DNA of 64,000 nt from VRUE01 sp963716245 (GCA_963716245.1 OY970300.1:248001-312000), one strand, 5' to 3'; counted from the stretch's first letter, positions 33,356 to 45,166 are shown. The notes: generated by a model from the letters alone, not told the origin. Translations and numbers: made by a program.

Positions 33356-33790
33356 TCAGCCGCGCTCGAAGCCGGCGTCGTAGCCGCGCTCGTAGGCGGC
33401 CGACGTCCGGCCGGCGCCGTCGGGGCTGTAGCGGGCGGCGGCGTCGAGTCGGCGCAGCAGGTCGGCGTGGATCCCTTCGGTCCCCTCGGCGCCGCGCTCG
33501 GCCGCGCCGAGCAGGTAGCCGAGCCGTACGGCGGCGGGCCCGCCCGGCTCCTGCCGCGCTTCGGCGTTCAGCCTCGTCGCCGCCTCGACCATCGCCGCGC
33601 CGACCGTCGCCAGATCGCCCCCCGTCTGATTCTCCGCCAGGCACTCGGAGACCGGCACCGGGCCGCGTTCGGGCCGCAGATAGAGGTTCGGCCCGTTCAG
33701 GCAGGCGACGGGCGTGTCGTCGTCGGTCCCGTCGCCACAGCCGGCGAGAAGGCCAAACGCAAGAAGGGCGAAAAAGGAAACGTGCCGCAC
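33356..33790 (-). CDS. small lipoprotein, function unknown
   Basis: A 144-residue protein with a short signal sequence and lipobox LLAGC (Cys about residue 18), so it should be anchored outside the cell. The mature part is helical and acidic, with three widely spaced Cys (residues about 18, 30, 50) and a C-terminus rich in Ala, Gly and Arg (SAAYERGYDAGFERG). I do not recognise a domain. Starts with GTG at 33790, and the fumarase start follows 41 bp after its stop. Confidence 0.75.
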   Translation of the reverse strand: MRHVSFFALLAFGLLAGCGDGTDDDTPVACLNGPNLYLRPERGPVPVSECLAENQTGGDLATVGAAMVEAATRLNAEARQEPGGPAAVRLGYLLGAAERGAEGTEGIHADLLRRLDAAARYSPDGAGRTSAAYERGYDAGFERG

Positions 33791-33871
33791 AAAAAACCAT
33801 CCTAGAGTCGCGACCGAAATCAGCGCGAGGCCGGGGAGGACGATGACCCAGCGGGACGGTCACGACGAGGC

Positions 33872-33896
33872 TCCCGCGTAGCAGCGCTACGCGGGA
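33872..33896. repeat. 11-bp perfect stem-loop in intergenic region
   Basis: TCCCGCGTAGC (33872-33882) pairs with GCTACGCGGGA (33886-33896) around AGC. It lies in the 181-bp gap 33791-33971, downstream of the convergent-free peptidase-like gene, and may serve as its terminator. The gap holds no supportable gene. Confidence 0.5.
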
Positions 33897-33971
33897 TGTC
33901 GAGGAGGGGCCGTATCCGCGCAGCGTCATTCGGCCTCATCCGGGCCGCGATGATTGAGGGAGCGGCTGTAC

Positions 33972-34691
33972 TCAGTCGCTGGCGCCGATGCCGCCGGAGC
34001 GGACGGAGGAGATGCCGCCGGGGGGAGGTGGCGGGGGCGGTGGGGGCAGGGGCTCGGGAGGCTTGGACTGCGGGCGGGGGCGGGGTGCGACGCCCTGGAA
34101 GCTGACCGCGAAGACCTCGACCCATTCGGCGAGCTGGAACTGCCGGACGGTCGCGTGTTCCCAGGAGAGGTGCAGGTGGTGGCCGCAGCCGTGGCCGGCG
34201 TCGCCGTCGTAGCCGACCCAGCGGAAGGGGGGCATCGGGCGGTTCTGCTGCGGCTCTGCCCACTTGGCGAGCCGCGTGATCCCGCGCCAGGCTCGGTCGC
34301 AGCCGCCGCGCCCGTTGAGCGCGACGATGTCGACCGCCAGGCCGTTGTGATGGTCGGAGTTGGTCACGTGACAGCCGTTGCAGCCGACGTGTTCGCCGCT
34401 GCCGGGCAGCCGGCCGGAGTAGCCGTCGGTCACGTAGATCGGGAAGCGCTGCGCGATCCAGCGCAGGTTCGGGACGATCCGCCGGTCGACCATGTCGCCC
34501 TCTTCGTGCGGGACCGAGGCGGGGATCGGGACGATTTCGTCCGGCGTGTAGGCGAACCGGGTCGTCGGGGGAGCGGCGCTCGCGGCCGGTGCCAGCGCAA
34601 GGGCAAGCAGCGCCGCTGCGACGGCCAGGGCGACCCCCACGCACGCAGAGCGGGCATGAACGATTCGACTTTCGGTAATCGGCTCCTGCAT
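33972..34691 (-). CDS. secreted M15-like zinc peptidase with polyproline tail
   Basis: A 239-residue exported protein. The signal peptide ends near LALAPAASA-A (about residue 39). The mature part has SDHHNGLAVDIVAL (about 108-121) and GHGCGHHLHLSW (about 160-171), which match the H-x6-D and H-x-H zinc ligands of M15/VanY-type peptidases that cleave peptidoglycan peptides. The C-terminus has a run of ten prolines after PPEPL. Cell-wall hydrolysis is inferred, and the paired Cys suggest an extracytoplasmic location. ATG 34691 is the start that gives a signal peptide. Confidence 0.7.
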   Translation of the reverse strand: MQEPITESRIVHARSACVGVALAVAAALLALALAPAASAAPPTTRFAYTPDEIVPIPASVPHEEGDMVDRRIVPNLRWIAQRFPIYVTDGYSGRLPGSGEHVGCNGCHVTNSDHHNGLAVDIVALNGRGGCDRAWRGITRLAKWAEPQQNRPMPPFRWVGYDGDAGHGCGHHLHLSWEHATVRQFQLAEWVEVFAVSFQGVAPRPRPQSKPPEPLPPPPPPPPPGGISSVRSGGIGASD

Positions 34692-34794
34692 CTCCCTGCC
34701 TATCGACCGCCCCGGGGGGTCTGCTTGAGAACAGCAACGCCCGGCCTGGGTTGCGCACGCGGCCTGGCTGCACGGCCAGTAGGGTGCGCGGGAA

Positions 34795-36393
34795 ATGCCG
34801 ACCGTTCGGGAAGCCAGCTTCGATCTCTTCCGCGCCCACGGGATGACGACGATGTTCGGCAACCCGGGCTCGACCGAGCTGCCGATGCTCGCCGAGTTCC
34901 CGTCCGACTTCCGCTACGTGCTCGGCCTCCAGGAGGCGGTCGTGGTCGGGATGGCCGACGGCTATGCGCAGGCCTCGGGGCAGGCGACGGTCGCCAACCT
35001 CCACACCGCCCCGGGCGTCGGCAACGCGATGGGAGCGATCTTCAACGCCCAGGCCAACCACTCGCCGGTCGTGGTCACGGCCGGCCAGCAGGTCCGCGCG
35101 CAGATGACCCTGCAGGCGAACCTGACCAACCGCGACGCGATCCGGATGCCGCACCCGTTGGTCAAGTGGTCCTACGAGCCGCCGCGCGCCGAGGACGTCC
35201 CGCTCGCCCTTGCGCACGGCATCCACGCCGCCTCGCTGTCGCCGCAGGGGCCGGTCTTCCTCTCGATCCCGATGGACGACTGGTACGCCGAGGTCGACGA
35301 GGCCGACGTGCGCGAGGCGACCGCCCGGCGCGTCCACGGCCGCGCCGTCGCCGCCCCCGACGACGTGAGCAGGCTCGCCAAGCGCCTCGACGAGGCGATG
35401 AACCCGGTGCTCGTCGCCGGCCCCGACGTCGACGCCAGCGGCGGCTGGGAGGCGGCGGTGGGTCTGGCCGAGCGGCAGCGCCTGCCGGTCTGGGCGACGC
35501 CCGCGACCGGCGGCGGCAAGCTTGGCTTCCCCGAGGACCATCCGAACTTCCGCGGCGTCCTGCCACCGGCGATCGGCCCGGTCGGGCAGACCCTCGAGGG
35601 CCACGACCTGATCCTCGTCGTCGGCAGCTCGGTCTTTCCCTACTACCCCCACATCCCCGGCCCGCTGCTGCCCGAGGGGGCGACGCTGGTCGCGATCACC
35701 AGCGATCCCGACGAGGCCGCCCGAGCCCCGATGGGCTACGCGATCGTCGCCGACGTGGGGCTGACGCTGGCGGCGCTGGTCGAGGCGGTGCCCGAGTCCT
35801 CGCGCCCGGCGCCCGAGCCGAACGCCAGCCCGCAGGAGATCCCGGCCGAGGACCCGCTCAACGCGTCGACCGTGCACTCGGCGCTCGCCGAGGTCTTCCC
35901 CGAGGACGGCATCGTCGTGCTCGAGTCGCCCGCGAGCACGCTGGCGCTGCGCAACCAGATGCGGCTCTCGCGGCCGGGCAGCTACTACTTCAGCTCCGGC
36001 GGCGGCCTCGGCTTCGGCCTCGCCGCCTCGGTCGGGGTGCAGCTCGCCCACCCCGACCGCCCGGTCGTCTGCGTGCTCGGCGAGGGGTCCGCCCAGTACG
36101 CGATCACGGCCCTGTGGAGCGCCGTCGCCTACGACGTGCCGGTCACCTTCCTCGTCCTCAACAACTCCGAATACGCGATCCTCAAGTGGTTCGCCGAGGT
36201 CGAGGGGACGCCCGGCGCGCCGGGGCTCGACCTGCCGAAGCTGGACGTAGGCGCCGTCGCCGCCGGCTACGGCGTCAACGCCCGCAAGGCGAGCGGGCGC
36301 GACGAGGTTCGCGACGCCCTCGCCACCGCCCTCGCCTCCTCCCGGCCCGAGCTGGTTGAAGTCCCGGTGGCGCCGGGCATGTCGCTGTTCTGA
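34795..36393 (+). CDS. mdlC: benzoylformate decarboxylase-type ThDP enzyme
   Basis: A 532-residue thiamine-diphosphate enzyme. The N-terminal domain has GNPGSTELPMLAEFPSDFRYVLGLQEAVVVGMADGYA-type sequence (about 22-58) with the catalytic Glu in LGLQEA, and the PYR domain continues with LHTAPGVGNAMG. The ThDP motif starts at LGEGSAQYAITALWSAVAYDVPVTFLVLNNSEY (about 428-460, G-E-G in place of GDG). The overall pattern fits benzoylformate decarboxylase (arylglyoxylate to aldehyde plus CO2), though other 2-oxoacids are possible. It is followed after 8 bp by an FAD/Fe-S dehydrogenase gene that could supply its substrate. Confidence 0.82.
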   Translation: MPTVREASFDLFRAHGMTTMFGNPGSTELPMLAEFPSDFRYVLGLQEAVVVGMADGYAQASGQATVANLHTAPGVGNAMGAIFNAQANHSPVVVTAGQQVRAQMTLQANLTNRDAIRMPHPLVKWSYEPPRAEDVPLALAHGIHAASLSPQGPVFLSIPMDDWYAEVDEADVREATARRVHGRAVAAPDDVSRLAKRLDEAMNPVLVAGPDVDASGGWEAAVGLAERQRLPVWATPATGGGKLGFPEDHPNFRGVLPPAIGPVGQTLEGHDLILVVGSSVFPYYPHIPGPLLPEGATLVAITSDPDEAARAPMGYAIVADVGLTLAALVEAVPESSRPAPEPNASPQEIPAEDPLNASTVHSALAEVFPEDGIVVLESPASTLALRNQMRLSRPGSYYFSSGGGLGFGLAASVGVQLAHPDRPVVCVLGEGSAQYAITALWSAVAYDVPVTFLVLNNSEYAILKWFAEVEGTPGAPGLDLPKLDVGAVAAGYGVNARKASGRDEVRDALATALASSRPELVEVPVAPGMSLF

Positions 36394-36401
36394 GATAACT
36401 G

Positions 36402-39254
36402 GTGACGATGGCGCTGCTGGAGCGAAACCCCGCACCGCCGCCCTCCGAGCCGGCTCCCGACCGCGCGCCCGACTCGCTGGCCGGCGGCACGCCGCAGCCG
36501 CTGCGCGGCGAGCTGGAGGCGCTGCTCGGCGCCGACCGGGTGCTGGCACGCGCGAGCGACATCGTCCGCTACGCCTCCGACGCCAGCCCCTACCGGCTGC
36601 TGCCCAAGGCGGTCGTGATGGCGCGCGGTGCGGAGGACGTGGCCAAGGTGCTCGCCTACGGCCGCCGCAGCGGCGTCCCCGTCGTCTTCCGTGCCGGCGG
36701 CACCAGCCTCAACGGCCAGGGGCAGAGCGACGGCATCCTGGTCGACGTGCGCCGCCACTTCGGCGGCGTCGCGCCCGAGGATGGCGGCGCGCTGGCCCGG
36801 GTCAAGCCCGGCACTGTGCTCGGGCACGCCAACCGCGTCCTGGCGCCGCTCGGCCGCAAGCTCGGTCCCGACCCGGCCAGCACCGACATCGCCACCGTCG
36901 GCGGCGTGATCGCCAACAACTCGGGCGGGATGCGCTGCGGCGTCGTCCACGACTCCTACTCGACCGTCCGCTCGCTGACCTTCGTCCTGCCCTCGGGGAC
37001 GACGATCGACACGGGCGAACCCGGTGCCGCGGAGCGTTTCGCGGCGGAGGAGCCGGAGCTGGCGGCGGGCCTCGCCGCGATCCGCGACGAGATCCTCGCC
37101 GACGCCGAGCTGAGCGAGCGGATCCGGCGCAAGTTCGCGATCAAGAACACGACCGGCTACCGGCTCTGCGCCTTCCTCGACGCCGACGAGCCGCTGGAGA
37201 TATTCCGCCGCCTGATCGTCGGTTCGGAGGGCACGCTCGCATTCGTCGCCGAGGCGGTCTTCGAGACGGTGCCGCTGCCGGCGCGGACGACCACCGCCTG
37301 GATTCACTTCCCCGGCATCGACGAGGCGATCGCGCCGGTCCGCGACCTGGTCGGCTCCGGCGCGACCGCGGTCGAGCTGATGGTCGCCCCGGCGCTGATC
37401 ACCGCCGCCTGGAACATGGTCGGCGCGCCCGAGGAGTGGAAGGAGCTGCCGCCCGAGTCGGCGGTGCTCCTGGTCGAGTACGGCGCCGCAAGCGATGCGG
37501 AGCTCGACGCCAAGGTCGCGCGCGCCGGCGAGATCCTCGCCTCCCACGAGACGATCCGCCCGATCGGGTTCACCCGCGAGGCCGAGGAGGTCGAGCTGGC
37601 CTGGCGGGTGCGGGAGGGGCTGCACGGGCTGATCGGGCGGCTGCGACTGCCCGGCACGGCGCTGATCGTCGAGGACGTCTGCGTGCCGCCGGAGCGGATC
37701 GCCGATGGCGCCCGCGACCTCCAGGCGCTGCTCGGCGAGCATGGCTTCCTGCCGGGCGTCGCCGGCCACGCATCGGCCGGCAACCTCCACTTCATGCTCA
37801 CGCCGGACTTCGCCAAGCCGGAGGACGTCGAGCGCTACGAGGCCTTCATGGCGAAGCTGGTCGAGCTGATCGTCGGCAAGTACGACGGCTCGCTCAAGGC
37901 CGAGCACGGCACCGGGATCAACATGGCCCCTTATGTGGAGCGCGAGTGGGGGTCGAAGGCGACCGAGCTGATGTGGCGGGTGAAGCGGCTCGCCGACCCC
38001 GACGGGGTGCTCGCCCCGGGCGTCGTCCTCAACCGCGACCCCGGCGTCCACCTGCGCAACCTGAAGACGACGCCGCCGATCGAGGAGTCGGCGACTACCT
38101 GCGTCGAGTGCGGCTTCTGCGAGCCGGTCTGCCCGAGCCGCGACCTGACGACGACGCCGCGCCAGCGGATCGTCCTGCGGCGCGAGATGGCGCGGCAGCC
38201 GGCCGGGTCGCCGCTGCAACGAGCGCTGCTGGAGGAGCACGAGTACGACTCGCTCGACACCTGCGCGGTCGACGGCTCCTGCCAGCTCGCCTGCCCGGTC
38301 GGGATCGACACCGGACAGCTGGTCAAGGAAGTGCGCGCCGAGCAGCACGGCGAGCGGGCCGAAGCCCTCGCGCTGGCGGCGGCGAAGCGCTGGCGAGCGG
38401 TCGAAGCGGCCTCGCGCACCGCCCTGCGCGTCGGCGGCCCGCTGGCCCGCCGAACCGAGCGCGGTCGGGCGCTGCCCGGCCCCGGCTCGCCGCGGGTGCC
38501 CGAGACGACCCGCGAGGACGCCGCCGCCGCCTACGTCCCCTCCTGCACGAACCGCATCTTCGCCGGCTCGCCGGCCGCGGCGCTGGTCGAGGTCTCGGCG
38601 CGGGCCGGGCTGCCGGTGTGGGTACCGCCCGACCTCGCGGGCAGCTGCTGCGGGCTGCCATGGAGCTCGAAGGGGTTCGGTGCGGCGCACCGGCACAAGG
38701 CGAACGAGATGGTCGATCGCCTCTGGGATTGGAGCGGCGCGGGGACGCTGACGGTCGTGATCGACGCGGCCTCCTGCACGCAGGCGATGGCCGGCCTGGC
38801 CGAGTCGCCGGGCGGTGCGCCCGGCGACGGAGCGCTCTGGGAGGAGAACGCCGCCCGGATTGCCCAGATCGAGATCCTCGACTCGGTCGCCTGGGCGCAC
38901 GACCGCCTGCTGCCGCGGCTCGAGGTGACGCGCAGGGTCGACTCGGCGACCGTGCACCCGACCTGCGCGACCCGCCACATGGGCCTGGCGCCGCGGCTCC
39001 GCTCGCTCGCCGCAGCCCTCGCGGACGATGTCTTCGTCGCGCCCTCGGCCACCTGCTGCGGGTTCGCCGGCGATCGCGGCATCTCCCATCCCGAGCTGAC
39101 GGCCGCCGCAACGCGTCCCCAGGCCGCCGAGCTGGCCGGCCGCCACTTCGACGTCCACATCTCCAGCAACCGGACCTGCGAGATCGGCCTCAGCCGCGCC
39201 ACCGGCGAGCGCTACGAGTCCTTCGTCTTCCTGCTCGAGCGACTGACCCGCTGA
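36402..39254 (+). CDS. FAD/Fe-S D-2-hydroxyacid dehydrogenase (D-lactate dehydrogenase / GlcD-GlcF fusion type)
   Basis: A 950-residue fused enzyme. Residues about 40-270 are a PCMH-type FAD-binding domain (PVVFRAGGTSLNGQGQ, ATVGGVIANNSGGMRCG), 270-540 the oxidase C-terminal domain (GHASAGNLHF, KAEHGTGINMAPYVE), and about 565-650 two 4Fe-4S clusters (CVECGFCEPVCPSR; CAVDGSCQLACPVGIDTG). The end carries two CCG domains (SCCGLPWSSKGF and TCCGFAGDRGI). This is the layout of respiratory D-2-hydroxyacid dehydrogenases. With the ThDP decarboxylase gene upstream it could oxidise mandelate-like acids, which is inference. An alternative start is ATG 36408. Confidence 0.88.
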   Translation: MTMALLERNPAPPPSEPAPDRAPDSLAGGTPQPLRGELEALLGADRVLARASDIVRYASDASPYRLLPKAVVMARGAEDVAKVLAYGRRSGVPVVFRAGGTSLNGQGQSDGILVDVRRHFGGVAPEDGGALARVKPGTVLGHANRVLAPLGRKLGPDPASTDIATVGGVIANNSGGMRCGVVHDSYSTVRSLTFVLPSGTTIDTGEPGAAERFAAEEPELAAGLAAIRDEILADAELSERIRRKFAIKNTTGYRLCAFLDADEPLEIFRRLIVGSEGTLAFVAEAVFETVPLPARTTTAWIHFPGIDEAIAPVRDLVGSGATAVELMVAPALITAAWNMVGAPEEWKELPPESAVLLVEYGAASDAELDAKVARAGEILASHETIRPIGFTREAEEVELAWRVREGLHGLIGRLRLPGTALIVEDVCVPPERIADGARDLQALLGEHGFLPGVAGHASAGNLHFMLTPDFAKPEDVERYEAFMAKLVELIVGKYDGSLKAEHGTGINMAPYVEREWGSKATELMWRVKRLADPDGVLAPGVVLNRDPGVHLRNLKTTPPIEESATTCVECGFCEPVCPSRDLTTTPRQRIVLRREMARQPAGSPLQRALLEEHEYDSLDTCAVDGSCQLACPVGIDTGQLVKEVRAEQHGERAEALALAAAKRWRAVEAASRTALRVGGPLARRTERGRALPGPGSPRVPETTREDAAAAYVPSCTNRIFAGSPAAALVEVSARAGLPVWVPPDLAGSCCGLPWSSKGFGAAHRHKANEMVDRLWDWSGAGTLTVVIDAASCTQAMAGLAESPGGAPGDGALWEENAARIAQIEILDSVAWAHDRLLPRLEVTRRVDSATVHPTCATRHMGLAPRLRSLAAALADDVFVAPSATCCGFAGDRGISHPELTAAATRPQAAELAGRHFDVHISSNRTCEIGLSRATGERYESFVFLLERLTR

Positions 39255-39264
39255 CGATTGCCGG

Positions 39265-39290
39265 GTTGACCACCTCAGGGGGTGGTCAAC
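39265..39290. repeat. palindromic repeat of the TTGACC/GGTCAA group between convergent genes
   Basis: GTTGACCACC (39265-39274) and GGTGGTCAAC (39281-39290) form a perfect 10-bp stem with a TCAGGG loop. The 24-bp core from TTGACC to GGTCAA has the same length and a similar loop (TCAGG) as the repeats at 60581 and 61519. Outer arms are degenerate. It occupies the gap between the FAD/Fe-S gene and the SDR gene and may terminate both. Confidence 0.65.
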
Positions 39291-40169
39291 TCATCGGTCG
39301 CGAGCGGCGGCGACCGCTGCGGCGCCCTGCTCGTCGGCTTCCGCCTCGACCGCGCGGATCGTCTCGAACATCTGCGGGTCGCGGTCGAAGCGCCGGTCGA
39401 GGATCGGGTTGAGCACGCCGCGCGCGGCGGAGATGTATCGCCACCACTTCGGCGCGAAGGTCCGCGGCGCCCGTGCTTCGATTCCGCGCACCGTCGCCGC
39501 GCCTGCCTCGGCGGGCGTGATCCGCTTGAGCAGCCAGGCGGGGACGTTCTCCTGCATTCGGTCCGAGTGCTTGCGCCCCAAGCCGTCCTGGACGAGCTTC
39601 GTGTCGACCCAGCCGTAGTAGACGACCCCGGCGCTGGCGCCGAGCGGCATCAGCTCGGCCCGCAGGCCGCGGCCGAGCGCCTCGACGCCGGCCTTGGCGA
39701 CGGCGTAGGGGCTGTTGAGGACCCCGTTGGCGAACGAGTAGACGGAGCCGGTGACGACGACGTGGCCCTTGCGCTCGACGATCTGCGGCAGCGCGGCGCG
39801 CACCGTGCGCCAGACGCCGAGCAGGTCGACCTCGAAGACGCGCTCCCACTCCTCGGTGCCGATCCCGCGCACGGTCGCGAGCGTCGACTGCGCGATGCCG
39901 GCGTTGGCCACGGCCACGTCGAGGCCGCCGAAGCGCTCGACCGTCTCGGCGACTGCGCGCATGATGGCGGCGTGGTCGGTGACGTCGGCACCGATCCCGA
40001 TCGCGCGTGGCCCGATCCGCTCGGCCGCCTCGCGCGCCTGCTCGGGGTCGAGATCGACGACCGCGACCGAGGCGCCGCGCAGGTGCAGATGGCGGGCGGT
40101 CTCGTAGCCGATTCCGCGCGCCGCACCGGTGACGAGCGCCACCTTTCCGTTCAGCTCGAGGGCGGGCAC
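39291..40169 (-). CDS. short-chain dehydrogenase/reductase
   Basis: A 292-residue classical SDR. Cofactor motif TGAARGIGYE (about 15-24), DVTD at about 63, NAGIA (about 91), catalytic Ser in GSVYSFAN and YxxxK in SPYAVAKAG (Tyr about residue 156, Lys about 160). The C-terminal extension ends in an Ala-rich tail. Classical SDRs of this shape oxidise or reduce many alcohols and ketones, and the substrate is not evident. Start is GTG 40169, with TAGGCT eight bases upstream, back to back with the ileS promoter. Confidence 0.85.
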   Translation of the reverse strand: MPALELNGKVALVTGAARGIGYETARHLHLRGASVAVVDLDPEQAREAAERIGPRAIGIGADVTDHAAIMRAVAETVERFGGLDVAVANAGIAQSTLATVRGIGTEEWERVFEVDLLGVWRTVRAALPQIVERKGHVVVTGSVYSFANGVLNSPYAVAKAGVEALGRGLRAELMPLGASAGVVYYGWVDTKLVQDGLGRKHSDRMQENVPAWLLKRITPAEAGAATVRGIEARAPRTFAPKWWRYISAARGVLNPILDRRFDRDPQMFETIRAVEAEADEQGAAAVAAARDR

Positions 40170-40177
40170 GAGCGGGG

Positions 40178-40183
40178 AGCCTA
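40178..40183 (-). promoter_or_regulatory. putative -10 hexamer (TAGGCT) of the SDR gene
   Basis: On the minus strand TAGGCT ends 8 bases before the GTG at 40169. It lies 8 bp from the opposing ileS hexamer, giving a compact divergent promoter. Confidence 0.4.
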
Positions 40184-40191
40184 GCCGCTCC

Positions 40192-40197
40192 TAGAAT
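40192..40197 (+). promoter_or_regulatory. putative -10 hexamer (TAGAAT) of ileS
   Basis: TAGAAT ends 9 bases before the ATG at 40207, with no ribosome binding site, as expected for leaderless transcription. Confidence 0.5.
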
Positions 40198-40206
40198 CAG
40201 CCGTTC

Positions 40207-43375
<3,169 letters not shown>

Positions 43376-43389
<14 letters not shown>

Positions 43390-43555
43390 GCTCGCCGACG
43401 ATGAAGTCGGATTTTGGCGAGTCGGAGAACTTGACCCAGCAGTGCTCGGGGGCGGCGCCGGCGACGTCGATCAGCGCCGCTTCGATCCGCTTCGCGATCT
43501 CGGCCTTCTGCTCGTCGGTGCGGCCTTCGAACCAGTGGATGTGGACGAACGGCAT
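43376..43555 (-). CDS. 4-oxalocrotonate tautomerase-like protein
   Basis: A 59-residue protein, typical length for the tautomerase superfamily. After Met removal the N-terminal residue is Pro1, the catalytic base, in MPFVHIHWFEGRTDEQKAEI. The helix AKRIEAALIDVAGAAPEHCWVKF and a final beta strand follow. Such enzymes move double bonds in enols in aromatic ring cleavage pathways, but many small paralogues have other roles. The gene overlaps the ileS 3' end by 14 bp on the opposite strand. Confidence 0.8.
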
Positions 43556-43584
43556 CGGCGGCTCCCTCCTGCGTGGACTTCCGG

Positions 43585-43983
43585 CTATTCCAACGTCACC
43601 CTAACCAGCTTCGGCTCGATGCCGAGCACCCGCGGCCCGCTGCGCGCGTAGGTGTTGAAGCGCCTCAGGATCGACTCGTCGACGGGGATGAGGCTGGCCG
43701 CGCCGGCCCGCCAGCGACCCTTCAGCTTCAGGCGCACCCGCGGGTCGGCGGCGATGTTACGCGCGAACGAGGCGTGGTCCCCGTGAACGGCAATCAGCCA
43801 GGCGGTGTCGCCGTCCACGGGCCCGGCCGCGAGGGGCACCCGCCGCGGTTGCCTGCTTCGCCGCCCCGTCGTCTCCAGCACCACCCACCACGGCACCAGG
43901 CCGGCAAACGGCCGCGCCAGGGGGTTGAGGACCCGCCAGAAGACCATCGCCAGCCTGCGGCGGGTCCGCTGGCGCGAGGTCAT
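43585..43983 (-). CDS. deazaflavin (F420)-dependent nitroreductase family protein
   Basis: A 132-residue split-barrel protein of the DDN/FDOR-A type. The pattern VVLETTGRRSRQPRRVPL (about 34-51), AWLIAVHGDHASFARNIAADPRV (about 61-83) with the hallmark N-x3-PRV, and LPVDESILRRFNTYARSGPRVL fit F420-linked oxidoreductases. The substrate is unknown. Presence of F420 in this organism would be expected but its biosynthesis genes are not in the window. Start ATG at 43983 lies 9 bp after the trxA stop. Confidence 0.85.
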   Translation of the reverse strand: MTSRQRTRRRLAMVFWRVLNPLARPFAGLVPWWVVLETTGRRSRQPRRVPLAAGPVDGDTAWLIAVHGDHASFARNIAADPRVRLKLKGRWRAGAASLIPVDESILRRFNTYARSGPRVLGIEPKLVRVTLE

Positions 43984-43992
43984 CGGGCCGCC

Positions 43993-44319
43993 CTAGGCGA
44001 GCGCCGGCTCCAGCTCGGCCTCGAGGCGGCGCTTCGGCATCGCCCCGACGACTTTCTTCGCGATCGCCCCGTCCTTGAACAGCAGCAGGGTCGGGATCGA
44101 GAGGACTTCGTACTGGGCGGCCGTCTGCTGGTTCTCGTCGACGTTGAGGCTGAGGATCTTCAGGTCGTCGCGCTCGGCGTCGATCTCCTCGAGGACGGGG
44201 TGGACGACGCGGCACGGGCCGCACCACGGGGCCCAGAAGTCGACGAGCACGGGGCCGTCGGCCTCGAGGACGTCGGATTTGAAGGTGGCGTCGGTAACGT
44301 CGGCGAGCTTGCCAGTCAC
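43993..44319 (-). CDS. trxA: thioredoxin
   Basis: A 108-residue cytoplasmic thioredoxin with active site WCGPC (in VDFWAPWCGPCRVVHPVLEE, about residues 26-45) and the cis-Pro loop SIPTLLLFKDG (about 73-83). It reduces protein disulfides with electrons from thioredoxin reductase. Start is GTG 44319 with AGGAG ten bases upstream. A candidate -10 and an inverted repeat lie 40-55 bases upstream. Confidence 0.95.
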   Translation of the reverse strand: MTGKLADVTDATFKSDVLEADGPVLVDFWAPWCGPCRVVHPVLEEIDAERDDLKILSLNVDENQQTAAQYEVLSIPTLLLFKDGAIAKKVVGAMPKRRLEAELEPALA

Positions 44320-44356
44320 TGGAATCGGTCTCCTGCGAGTCGAGGTTCGGCGGCCA

Positions 44357-44372
44357 ATACTTCAGAAAGTAT
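44357..44372 (-). promoter_or_regulatory. AT-rich inverted repeat and -10-like hexamer upstream of trxA
   Basis: ATACTT (44357-44362) and AAGTAT (44367-44372) form a perfect 6-bp inverted repeat. On the minus strand the same bases give TATACT, a good -10 hexamer, about 48 bases before the trxA GTG. It is one of very few AT-rich patches in the region. The protein that binds it is unknown. Confidence 0.4.
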
Positions 44373-44382
44373 AGCGAGGGTC

Positions 44383-45138
44383 TCAGAGGCCGGGACGGCG
44401 CCTCTGCCGGCTCCTACCCGCGGAGCGCAGAAGCGGCACCTGGACGATCGCCTCGAGCACGATCGAGCGGCTCATCTTCGAGGCGCCGACGCGCCGGTCG
44501 CGGAAGACGATCGGCACCTCGACGACGCGGAAGCCGCGCTGGAGCGCCCGGTAGGTCAGCTCGACCTGGAACGCGTAGCCGCGCGAGCGGACCGCGTCGA
44601 GGTCGATCGCCTCGAGCACCTCGCGCCGGAAGCACTTGAAGCCGCCGGTCAGGTCCCGCACTCCCACCCCCAGCACCAGCCGCGCGTAGGTGCTGCCGCC
44701 CCGGCTGATCGCCCGCCGCACCGTCCCCCAGTCGCCGACCCCGCCGCCGGGCACGTAGCGCGACCCGATCACGAGGTCGGCCCGCTCCGCCGCGGCGAGC
44801 AGGCGGGGCAGGTAGGCGGGCTCGTGCGAGAAGTCGGAGTCCATCTCGAGGACGAGGCCGGCGCCCTCCTCCAGCGCGACGCGGAAGCCGGCGATGTAGG
44901 CGGGGCCGAGCCCTTCCTTGCGCGGCCGGTGCAGGACGCGGACGTTCTCGTGCGCGGCGGCCAGCCGATCGGCGATCTCGCCCGTGCCGTCGGGCGAGCT
45001 GTCGTCGACGATCAGCACCTGCGAGGCGGACGGCAGCTTCGCCAGCACGGCCTCGACGAACGGCTCGATGTTCTCGGCCTCGTTGAAGGTCGGCAGGACC
45101 AGCCACGCGGGCCCTCTCTCCGACTTCCCCGGTCGCAT
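44383..45138 (-). CDS. GT2 glycosyltransferase, polyprenol/dolichol-phosphate mannosyltransferase type
   Basis: A 251-residue GT-A fold enzyme. VLPTFNEAENIEPFVEAV at the N-terminus, IVDDSSPDGTGEIAD (about 43-57), LEMDSDFSHEPAYLP with the DSD metal site (about 97-111), VIGSRYVPGGGVGDW (about 124-138) and FQVELTYRALQRGFRVVEVP match polyprenyl-phosphate mannosyl- or glucosyltransferases. It would make a lipid-linked sugar donor at the inner membrane face, as in mannan or protein mannosylation. There is no C-terminal membrane domain. The N-terminus lies beside the polX promoter. Confidence 0.88.
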   Translation of the reverse strand: MRPGKSERGPAWLVLPTFNEAENIEPFVEAVLAKLPSASQVLIVDDSSPDGTGEIADRLAAAHENVRVLHRPRKEGLGPAYIAGFRVALEEGAGLVLEMDSDFSHEPAYLPRLLAAAERADLVIGSRYVPGGGVGDWGTVRRAISRGGSTYARLVLGVGVRDLTGGFKCFRREVLEAIDLDAVRSRGYAFQVELTYRALQRGFRVVEVPIVFRDRRVGASKMSRSIVLEAIVQVPLLRSAGRSRQRRRPGL

Positions 45139-45146
45139 GCGCGGCG

Positions 45147-45152
45147 ATCCTA
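45147..45152 (-). promoter_or_regulatory. putative -10 hexamer (TAGGAT) of the GT2 gene
   Basis: On the minus strand TAGGAT ends 8 bases before the ATG at 45138. Confidence 0.4.
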
Positions 45153-45166
45153 GTCGCGCTCCCCGT

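Noticed and set aside
33872..33896. Stem-loop after the peptidase-like gene as a member of the repeat family
   Set aside because: The 3-base loop and the lack of the conserved centre make it a simple hairpin, more likely a terminator.
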